From contig WVZU01000303.1 of assembly GCA_011772275.1 (NCBI GenBank), positions 1 through 10,482 on the forward strand: DNA of 10,482 nucleotides. The letters run 5' to 3'. The notes beneath the pieces were generated by a model, which saw only the letters and a program-made list of their open reading frames with translations, was not told the origin of the DNA and did not search any database. The translations under genes and the position numbers were made by a program. Each line of letters opens with the position of its first letter. Within the stretch, counting starts at the first letter, position 1. The DNA comes from Planctomycetales bacterium. GTDB lineage: Bacteria; Planctomycetota; Planctomycetia; Pirellulales; UBA7805. Positions 4,922-10,482 of this stretch are shown here, one piece after another.

Positions 4922-7435
4922 CTAGCGGCTGGTGTCCGCTGAGGGTGCCTGCTGGCAGCGCTGCAGCAGTTCGGCAAACCGGGTCTTCATTTGCGGACCG
5001 CCCAGTTGGGGATGCAACACTTCGGTCAACTGGATGATGCGGATGGCCTGCGGGGTATTGCCCAGCCGCTGGTGAGCCAGGGCTTGGGAGTACTTTGCGC
5101 GAAACCAGCGTGGCGAGCCGGGAGGGCTGTGCCGCTGGACCTGCCGCCATCGCAGGAGGGCGGCCTGCCAGTCGGCCTGCTGGCGGCCGTGCAGCAGCAG
5201 TTGAGCATATTTTTCTTGCAGGAGACCGTCATCCGCATAACGTTCGACCAATTCTTCGTAGGCTTTCTGGGCCGCCTCCCGGCGGTCGGCGGCAGCCAGG
5301 GCTGCCGCCCTGGCCATGGCCAGCGATTTCGACCGTCCGCCCTCCTGGCGCGCTGCTCGCACCGACTGGATATCCAATACTTTCAGCTGCAATTCGGCGA
5401 TCTCCTTTCGCCCGGCCGTTCGCCGCTGGTCCAGCAACCTGGCCAGGGCATCGACAAACTCGTGCAGATCCTCCGCCGTCACGCCTTCCACCTGTTCCAG
5501 CAATTGGTGGGCTTCTTCCCATTGCTCACCTTGCGCGGCCAAGGCGTACACCAGGTACAGTCGCGCTCGAGGCAGCCACGCCGGTGGTGGTGATTGTGTC
5601 TGGTCCAGCGCGCGACGCAATTGTCTAGCGGCCTCAGCAAATTCAGCACCCAGTCCGTAGAGGCGGAGCCGCGCGGCCTCGACCGCGGCCAGGCTGGCAC
5701 CGGCGGAAGCTGTGCCCTTGTCCGAGCCATGAATCTGGTCGAAAAACCGTATGCCTTCCAAGGCGAGCCGGCGTTGAGCGACCGGGTCGATGTCCGCCCG
5801 CTGCCCAAGCCACCCCTGGTAGCACCGGGCGATGGCTGCCACCGCGTCGGCGAACCTGGGGTCGTGGGAGGGAATGTCTTGATAGGCGTCCATGGCCTTG
5901 TCCCACTGCCGTTGCGCGGCGTGAAACTGTCCCAGCCACCAGCGGGCTTTGCCAGCCGTATCGCCTTGTGGCCACCGCCGGATATGTTCGGCCAACAACT
6001 GGGCATATTCTGGTCCATCTGCGGCCATGCCCTCCTTCAATTGCTGGGCCTGGTTGTAAACGGCCAGCCAATGCGCCTCGGCAGCTCGTGGGTGATTGGG
6101 GAACTGCAGGCTCAGCGTGGCGAACCGCTGCCGCGCGGCGGAATGCATTTTCCGTTGATGAACGATGGCCGCAGCGGCCAAAGCGGCTTGAAACGCTTGT
6201 TCGTCCGACGACGTTTGCACGGCGGCCTGTTGAGCCCGATCGTAGGCATCCAACGCGGCATCGATCTGGCCGGCCCGATAAAAGGCTTCCGCGGCGCGTA
6301 TCAGCAAGGCAAACTGGTCCACCGTGGCCGAGGTGGCAATATGCCGGCCCAACAGGGCCTCTGCGCGCCGCAGCCAGAAAGGACCATGGTTCGCCTGAAT
6401 GCGTTGCATATGCCGCGTCACCCGCTGTGCCCAGGCGTCAGCCGCCGGCCCCTCCCCCTCCCCTCGCCAACCGGCCAGGAGGGCCTGCAACAAGACAAAA
6501 TCCCATTCCGCCGCGAGCGCGGCTGGCGTGGCGGGGTGTTGCTCCAACAGCTGCCATGCCGCCTGAAAATCGTCTTGCGCCAAGTGCCAATGGGCCAGCT
6601 GAAGTTGCAAGCTTGCCGCGACGGCGGAAGGCGCCTCGGCAAGATACTTCTTCCACGTCCGCTGGAAGGCCTCGTCTCGCTGGGCCAAGCGGTAACATTC
6701 CAGCTGGCCGATCCGGCTGGGCCAGTCGACGGGATCGGTCAGCAGGGCCAGTTCTTCGAATCGTGCGGTTGCCCGCGTCAGGGCGCTGGTCCGGTCCGGC
6801 GTGCCAGCCGCAAAGCACAAGGCCCGGTTCAAGAGGCAACCGGCCAGTTGCCGTTGGACATCGCGATGCAGGATCCGTAGCTGGCTGCTCTTCATCGTCC
6901 CAGAGCGATCGCCCGGCTGGCGGTTTGCGGCGACCATCCGCTGTTCCAGTTGCTGTTCCAGCTGCTCAAACGCCACCGTCGCCCGCCGCAGCTGCTCGCC
7001 CGCTGTGGCTCGCAACCGTTCCGGGGCGACCGCCGTTTCGGACTCGTAGCGAGCCAGCTGGCCGCGAATCATGTGCACCCAGGCGTCCTGCCGCTGCACA
7101 ACTGCGGCAAAATCTTCGCCCGCGTGCGTTGCCAGGAAGTCCGCGGCCACCTGATGCGCCAAGCGCCATCGGTCGGCCCGCTGATCGGGTGCCAGCTGGA
7201 CGGCTGCCTCAGCATGCGTCCGCACCAGTTCCGCCGTTAACGTCGCCCGCCGCTTGACGCCAAGCGATCCCGCCGCCAGTTCGCCGGCACAGTACGCCTC
7301 GGCCAATGTGAAGAGCCGCCGCTGCAAGAGACCGTCGATAAACTCGCGGTCCCGTGTGTCGTCTCCGCCAAGATGGCCGCAGGCCAGCACCGTGACCAAC
7401 AATACCCCGACCCAAAGCAATCTCCGCACGAACAT
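4922..7435 (-). CDS. Large exported TPR-repeat protein
   Basis: An 837-residue, mostly helical protein. The N-terminus MFVRRLLWVGVLLVTVLACG is a signal sequence; VLAC (16-19) resembles a lipobox, but Leu at -2 is unusual, so it is either a lipoprotein or a normally cleaved export product. The rest is very rich in Ala, Gln, Leu and Arg and holds degenerate tetratricopeptide helices, for example AAEAFYRAGQIDAALDAYDRA (381-401, described by position), AHWHLAQDDFQAAWQLLEQH (281-300), GKARWWLGQFHAAQRQWDKA (495-514), ARLYLVYALAAQGEQWEEAH (624-643) and AAQKAYEELVERYADDG (721-737). Such arrays bind proteins or peptides; no catalytic domain is visible. The gene follows the ExbD gene by 83 bases on the same strand, which points to a periplasmic or membrane-linked partner, similar in concept to CpoB beside Tol proteins. 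It ends at TAG, 837 codons, in frame throughout. There is no clear Shine-Dalgarno; a TAAAAT element at about 7494-7499 (minus strand) could be a weak internal promoter. Confidence 0.85.
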   Translation of the reverse strand: MFVRRLLWVGVLLVTVLACGHLGGDDTRDREFIDGLLQRRLFTLAEAYCAGELAAGSLGVKRRATLTAELVRTHAEAAVQLAPDQRADRWRLAHQVAADFLATHAGEDFAAVVQRQDAWVHMIRGQLARYESETAVAPERLRATAGEQLRRATVAFEQLEQQLEQRMVAANRQPGDRSGTMKSSQLRILHRDVQRQLAGCLLNRALCFAAGTPDRTSALTRATARFEELALLTDPVDWPSRIGQLECYRLAQRDEAFQRTWKKYLAEAPSAVAASLQLQLAHWHLAQDDFQAAWQLLEQHPATPAALAAEWDFVLLQALLAGWRGEGEGPAADAWAQRVTRHMQRIQANHGPFWLRRAEALLGRHIATSATVDQFALLIRAAEAFYRAGQIDAALDAYDRAQQAAVQTSSDEQAFQAALAAAAIVHQRKMHSAARQRFATLSLQFPNHPRAAEAHWLAVYNQAQQLKEGMAADGPEYAQLLAEHIRRWPQGDTAGKARWWLGQFHAAQRQWDKAMDAYQDIPSHDPRFADAVAAIARCYQGWLGQRADIDPVAQRRLALEGIRFFDQIHGSDKGTASAGASLAAVEAARLRLYGLGAEFAEAARQLRRALDQTQSPPPAWLPRARLYLVYALAAQGEQWEEAHQLLEQVEGVTAEDLHEFVDALARLLDQRRTAGRKEIAELQLKVLDIQSVRAARQEGGRSKSLAMARAAALAAADRREAAQKAYEELVERYADDGLLQEKYAQLLLHGRQQADWQAALLRWRQVQRHSPPGSPRWFRAKYSQALAHQRLGNTPQAIRIIQLTEVLHPQLGGPQMKTRFAELLQRCQQAPSADTSR

Positions 7436-7518
7436 TCATCTGCCCGTAGCCTGCACCCTCAGACAGCTCGCCTTGATACCACCGGTTAGCAAAATTTTAC
7501 GTCGGCAACTCGAGGACC

Positions 7519-7980
7519 TCAGGTTTGCGGCGTATCCGGCGACGCGGCAAACTGAATCTTGGCAAATCCCAGCGCTCGGCTTAAATCGTAGACTTCGATC
7601 ACATACCCCACGGGAACAGCCGCGGCGGGATCCACGATCACGGGAATATCGACCTGGACCGCGGCGGCTGCCGCCAACACGTCGGCGACTTCGGCCAGGG
7701 AGGCTTTCGGGGTCCGATTCACCTCCCAGCTGGGGCGACCCTCTTGCCAGAATATTTTCACAATCACATGTTCCAGATCGACCAGCTGCTGCGGGACATC
7801 CTCCGGGCGGTCAGCGGTCCCCCCCGCGATCTGCAAGCTGCTGGGCAATACCTGCTCGTGAATCTGAAAGCTGGCGGTGCACAAAAAGAAGACCAGCAAC
7901 AGGAACACGACGTCGATCATCGGCGTCATCGTCGCGTCACGCCGCGATTCGGACTCAGAAAGGTGCGAGGGAACGCGCAT
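7519..7980 (-). CDS. exbD: ExbD/TolR-family biopolymer transport protein
   Basis: A 153-residue inner-membrane protein of the ExbD/TolR family, which with an ExbB/TolQ/MotA-type channel uses proton flow to drive an envelope machine. A short cytoplasmic N-terminus (MRVPSHLSESESRRDA) leads into one membrane helix with the hallmark MTPMIDVVFLLLVFFL (18-33). Asp23 is the proton-path aspartate, equivalent to Asp25 of E. coli ExbD. The remainder is a periplasmic domain of about 115 residues, within which ASLAEVADVLAAAAA, VIVDPAAAVPVGYVIEVYDLSRALG and KIQFA fit the family's C-terminal fold. The start is uncertain: ATG at 7980 gives the usual MRVPS opening, while an in-frame GTG at 7989 would add three residues; neither has a good ribosome site. 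It sits between fabF (210 bases upstream) and the TPR gene (83 bases downstream). No ExbB-type gene is in the window, which is unusual. Confidence 0.93.
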   Translation of the reverse strand: MRVPSHLSESESRRDATMTPMIDVVFLLLVFFLCTASFQIHEQVLPSSLQIAGGTADRPEDVPQQLVDLEHVIVKIFWQEGRPSWEVNRTPKASLAEVADVLAAAAAVQVDIPVIVDPAAAVPVGYVIEVYDLSRALGFAKIQFAASPDTPQT

Positions 7981-8190
7981 GCGAGGCACCGGGTGTGGGA
8001 CGAACGATCTGGGGTCCAGGGTAGGGTGGGCGGCGAGGCAAGCTAGTGTTGCCGCTCAGCTACCGGCGGCTGCCGAGCCACCGCCCCACCCCCCAACTGG
8101 ACGACTCCCTGCCTTTGTGCCTCCCTGCCGTGCAGCCTGGCAGCCCCGCCGTTCTCCCGCGGTCCTGCCCTGCGGCCCCCTGCTTGGTTC

Positions 8191-9474
8191 TTACCCTTCG
8201 TAGGCGCCGACGATCAGGGTGATATTTTGGCCGCCGAATCCGAAGCTATTGGAGAGGGCCCTGCGGCAGTTGGCCTGGCGAGCGGTATTGGGGAGGTAAT
8301 CCAGGTCGCAATCCGGGTCGGGGGTTTCGTAGTTGATCGTGGGGGGCAGCACGTTGTCGCGGGTGGCCATAATGCACACGATCAGTTCGGTAGCGCCAGC
8401 GGCCGCGATCAGGTGGCCCATCATGCTTTTCGTGCTGGAAACGGGGATTTTGTAGGCTTGTTCGCCGAAAGCCTTTTTGATGGCCAGTGTTTCGACCTTA
8501 TCGTTGACGATGGTGCCGGTACCGTGAGCGTTGATGTAGTCGATATCTTCGAGGTTTAGCCGCGCGTCGGCCAGCGCCTCCTGGATACAACTGGTCGCGC
8601 CGCGGCCTTCGGGGTGCGTGTCGGTGATGCGGAAGGCGTCCGCGGTGGAGCCATAACCTTGGATTTCGGCGAGGATCTCTGCGCCGCGGGCCTTGGCGTG
8701 TTCGGCTTCTTCCAGGACCACCATCGCCGCGCCTTCGCCCAGCACGAATCCGTCCCGATCGCGATCGAAAGGCCGCGAGGCTCGCTGCGGGGCCTCGTTC
8801 CGCGTGGAGAGCGCGGTCAGCAAATTGAACCCGGTCACACCAAAAGGATGAATCATGCTGTGGGTACCGCCGGACAGCATGATATCCACATCGCCGCGGC
8901 GGATCAGTTCCGTCGCCTCGCCAATCGCCTGGCTGCTGGCGGCACATGCGGTCAGGCAATTCGCGTTGGGTCCCTGGGCGTTGAACAAGGCGGCCAGGTG
9001 CCCGGCCGGCATATTCGGTTCCTGCTCAAGTTCCGCGACCGGGTTCAGCACCTCCAAACCTGCGGCGACGAATTTGGCAAGATTGACATGGTCGTCTTCC
9101 AAAGACCTGAGCACCATTTTGGTAAAGCTGTCAAAATCCTGCTGGCCTTCGCCGCTGCCGAGATAGACGCCGAACCTTGTGGGGTCCAGGTTGCCGTCCA
9201 GTACGCCGGAAGAGCGGACGGCCTGTTGAGCGGCTCCGGCAGCGAAGCGCGTGTGGCGACCACAACGGCCCCACCGCTCGGCGTCCAGCCCCTCCTGCGA
9301 AACGTCCCAATCGCGGACTTCGGCAGAAAACTTGGTGGGAAACTGACTGGCGTCGAAGACGGTCGTATAGTCGACACCCGATTCGCCCCGCTGGAGCCGT
9401 TCCCATAACTCGTCCACACGACAGCCCAGCGGCGTCACGCAGCCGACCCCTGTCACCACCACCCGTCGATCCAT
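8191..9474 (-). CDS. fabF: Beta-ketoacyl-ACP synthase II (FabF family)
   Basis: Condensing enzyme that joins malonyl-ACP to an acyl chain held on its active-site cysteine, in fatty acid or related lipid synthesis in the cytoplasm. It has 427 residues from ATG, close to the usual 410-430. The N-terminus RRVVVTGVGCVTPLG is typical. The Cys-His-His triad is Cys177 (NCLTACAASSQ), His317 (NAHGTGT) and His354 (KSMMGHLIAAAG). Their spacing equals that of E. coli FabF (163, 303, 340), shifted by 14 each. RPFDRDRDGFVLGEGA and NSFGFGGQN complete the thiolase-fold signatures. The ATG at 9474 is chosen over an in-frame GTG at 9483 because GAGGTG (minus strand, 9481-9486) lies 6 bases upstream. It is the third gene of an ACP-dehydratase-KS operon, 48 bases after the dehydratase. 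CAASS replaces the common CATG after the nucleophile, so chain specificity may differ; KAS I or a specialised KS cannot be excluded. Confidence 0.94.
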   Translation of the reverse strand: MDRRVVVTGVGCVTPLGCRVDELWERLQRGESGVDYTTVFDASQFPTKFSAEVRDWDVSQEGLDAERWGRCGRHTRFAAGAAQQAVRSSGVLDGNLDPTRFGVYLGSGEGQQDFDSFTKMVLRSLEDDHVNLAKFVAAGLEVLNPVAELEQEPNMPAGHLAALFNAQGPNANCLTACAASSQAIGEATELIRRGDVDIMLSGGTHSMIHPFGVTGFNLLTALSTRNEAPQRASRPFDRDRDGFVLGEGAAMVVLEEAEHAKARGAEILAEIQGYGSTADAFRITDTHPEGRGATSCIQEALADARLNLEDIDYINAHGTGTIVNDKVETLAIKKAFGEQAYKIPVSSTKSMMGHLIAAAGATELIVCIMATRDNVLPPTINYETPDPDCDLDYLPNTARQANCRRALSNSFGFGGQNITLIVGAYEG

Positions 9475-9480
9475 AACTGG

Positions 9481-9486
9481 CACCTC
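9481..9486 (-). promoter_or_regulatory. Shine-Dalgarno deciding the fabF start
   Basis: On the minus strand GAGGTG sits 6 bases before ATG at 9474. The alternative GTG at 9483 lies inside this motif, so ATG is preferred. Confidence 0.6.
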
Positions 9487-9522
9487 ATCGCCCGGCCAAG
9501 ACCCAAACGCGTTCTCGCGAGA

Positions 9523-10029
9523 TTATAACAAATGTTCCGGCAAAGGAATGCGGCTGCCATCCGGCTTCCGGGCCACTTCCAGGATCCTCAGTACCCGCAG
9601 GATAGAAAGAAACTCGCCGCGTTCGAAGAGGGGGCGATGAGCGGTCTGGCGGTCGAGATGGACGAACAGAATTTCCGCCTCGGCCTGCAGGCGATCTCCG
9701 ACATGGCTGGTCGTGGTCGCCCGCGCGCCGTCGGCATCGATGTCCTCAATTTTCGCCCGATAGATCAGGGTGTCGCCGGGCACGGCACGGAAGTAGAACT
9801 GGACCTTGGGAACCTTGGCCAGGATCACCCTTTCGCGGAAACCGTTGTATTCGCTGACCAGCATGCCGGACGTCTGGGCCATCCCCTCCAGGATCAACGA
9901 ATTGGGCATGGTGGGAATGCAATAGAAATGGTCGTGCAACTGAGGTTCGGACAGCGAGACCGTTTTGACAGCCTCGGCTGACTGCCCGCTTGTCATCTCA
10001 GTAAAACGATCCATCCAGAACCAGCGCAT
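9523..10029 (-). CDS. fabZ: 3-hydroxyacyl-ACP dehydratase, FabZ-like hotdog protein
   Basis: Dehydrates 3-hydroxyacyl-ACP to trans-2-enoyl-ACP in lipid synthesis. It has 168 residues, slightly longer than E. coli FabZ (151). The single hotdog domain carries the active-site stretch LHDHFYCIPTMPNSLILEGM (31-50). His34 and Glu48 are the catalytic pair, 14 residues apart as in E. coli FabZ (His54, Glu68). The following helix is GMAQTSGMLVSEYNG, then AKVPKVQFYFRAVPGDTL and RATTTSHVGDRLQAEAEILFVH complete the fold. HFYCIP replaces the usual HFPGxP, and PNS replaces PG(V). The C-terminal tail of about 35 residues is extra and basic to neutral. ATG at 10029 is chosen because it lies 2 bases after the ACP stop; an in-frame TTG at 10035 overlapping that stop is an alternative. 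A weak AAGG lies 12 bases upstream, so coupling to ACP translation is likely. Confidence 0.9.
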   Translation of the reverse strand: MRWFWMDRFTEMTSGQSAEAVKTVSLSEPQLHDHFYCIPTMPNSLILEGMAQTSGMLVSEYNGFRERVILAKVPKVQFYFRAVPGDTLIYRAKIEDIDADGARATTTSHVGDRLQAEAEILFVHLDRQTAHRPLFERGEFLSILRVLRILEVARKPDGSRIPLPEHLL

Positions 10030-10031
10030 GC

Positions 10032-10415
10032 TCAATCGACCTTACTGGCCACGTAGTTGCACATGTCCTGCACCGTAAGGGCATTGGCAAAATCCTGCAC
10101 CGCCGGATTCTGTTCGAAGGAGGAGAGGTCGGCGAACGGCATCCGCTTTTTCAGTTCCTCCAGACCGGCCGCGTTAATCTTGCCGTCCACAACGTAATCC
10201 GAGCTGGTCAAAATGTCTTCCGGAAACAGTTCCCCCCGGGGAATCTTGATGGAAAACGCCTTCTCCAGACGAAAGACGATATCCAGAAAATCGATCGATT
10301 CGGCGCCCAAATCGCCGACCAATGTGGCCTCAGGCGTGACCTCGTCGTCGTCGACGCCCAAAGCATCCACCAGTGCAGCCTGCACTTTGTCAAATACTTC
10401 TTCTTTGGTTGCCAT
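10032..10415 (-). CDS. Long acyl carrier protein with an inserted segment
   Basis: Small acidic carrier protein that holds growing acyl chains on a 4'-phosphopantetheine arm. It has 127 residues against about 78 for E. coli AcpP. Residues 5-63 match the ACP fold: EEVFDKVQAALVDALGV (helix I), then DLGAESIDFLDIVFRLEKAF with Ser40 as the phosphopantetheine site (ESID in place of DSLD), then IKIPRGEL. The last ACP helix returns as LTVQDMCNYVASKV (113-126). Between them lie about 48 extra residues (64-111), including FPEDILTSSDYVVDGKIN and LEELKKRMPFADLSSFEQNP. It starts at ATG 10415, 10 bases after GGAGG (minus strand, 10426-10430), and ends 2 bases before the dehydratase ATG, so the two are cotranscribed. 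It is first of the three lipid genes; what lies upstream of 10482 is not visible. The insertion may dock a dedicated partner enzyme; this is inference. Confidence 0.9.
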   Translation of the reverse strand: MATKEEVFDKVQAALVDALGVDDDEVTPEATLVGDLGAESIDFLDIVFRLEKAFSIKIPRGELFPEDILTSSDYVVDGKINAAGLEELKKRMPFADLSSFEQNPAVQDFANALTVQDMCNYVASKVD

Positions 10416-10425
10416 CGAAGATGAT

Positions 10426-10430
10426 CCTCC
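10426..10430 (-). promoter_or_regulatory. Shine-Dalgarno of the acyl carrier protein gene
   Basis: GGAGG on the minus strand, within GGGAGGAT, 10 bases before ATG at 10415. The A-rich stretch beyond it (10440-10482) includes the small palindrome TAAAG-TT-CTTTA (10458-10469), a possible promoter or operator part, though no clear -35/-10 pair is seen. Confidence 0.55.
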
Positions 10431-10482
10431 CGGAGTTTGCGTAACTGAGTGTTTTCGTAAAGTTCTTTAACGGATTTTTTTG

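Noticed and set aside
5594..7257. Two plus-strand frames of over 400 codons opposite the TPR gene
   Set aside because: GC-rich antisense shadows; compositions rich in Arg, Pro and Gly, no recognised motifs or ribosome sites.
7511..7520. GAGG-A-CCTC palindrome at the exbD stop
   Set aside because: Only four pairs per arm and partly coding; expected by chance.
8614..9408. 264-codon plus-strand frame opposite fabF
   Set aside because: Antisense of a gene with the complete Cys-His-His triad; no start signals.
1..10482. CRISPR arrays, tRNA, rRNA, transposases, integrases, attachment sites
   Set aside because: I saw no regular spaced repeats, tRNA-like cloverleaf, IS ends or recombinase motifs; the window reads as ordinary chromosome.

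Overview
The window looks like a chromosomal piece of a GC-rich planctomycete, probably of the Pirellulales type. This placement is from memory, not from a database search. It rests on three things: the secreted aromatic-rich small proteins (an MPHEFLYKHH-type motif in one, a QFGVYYVRGPW end in the other), the long acyl carrier protein next to a dehydratase that starts MRWFWMDRF, and an ExbD next to a large exported TPR protein. The window carries no tRNA, rRNA, CRISPR array, transposase or integrase that I can see.

Layout, left to right. (1) Positions 1-2766, minus strand: DNA topoisomerase VI, subunit B followed by subunit A, 7 bases apart; subunit A runs off the left edge. Both subunits carry unusual lysine/arginine-rich N-terminal tails, and subunit B starts at TTG behind a perfect Shine-Dalgarno. 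(2) Positions 2767-3132: divergent intergenic region. (3) Positions 3133-4067, plus strand: two small exported proteins of unknown function, each with a signal peptide and a good ribosome binding site, closed by a clear Rho-independent terminator at 4162-4205. (4) Positions 4392-4615, plus strand: a compact unit made of a sigma-54-type promoter, a 45-base leader, a 35-residue single-pass membrane protein with a strong ribosome binding site, and a long hairpin right after its stop codon. (5) Positions 4581-4921: no gene, a few hairpins. (6) Positions 4922-10415, minus strand, in reading order: a long acyl carrier protein, a FabZ-like dehydratase and a FabF-like ketosynthase form a tight operon; after a G-rich 210-base gap come an ExbD/TolR-type protein without a visible ExbB partner and an 837-residue exported TPR protein.

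How the genes may work together. Top6A and Top6B form one A2B2 ATP-dependent DNA strand-passage enzyme. ACP, dehydratase and ketosynthase act on the same ACP-bound acyl chains; the absence of FabD, FabG and FabH beside them allows either a dispersed fatty-acid pathway or a dedicated lipid pathway. ExbD and the TPR protein suggest a cell-envelope, proton-motive-force-linked machine resembling TolR/CpoB, but that is inference. The items most worth following are the bacterial topoisomerase VI with its basic tails and the sigma-54-driven microprotein.
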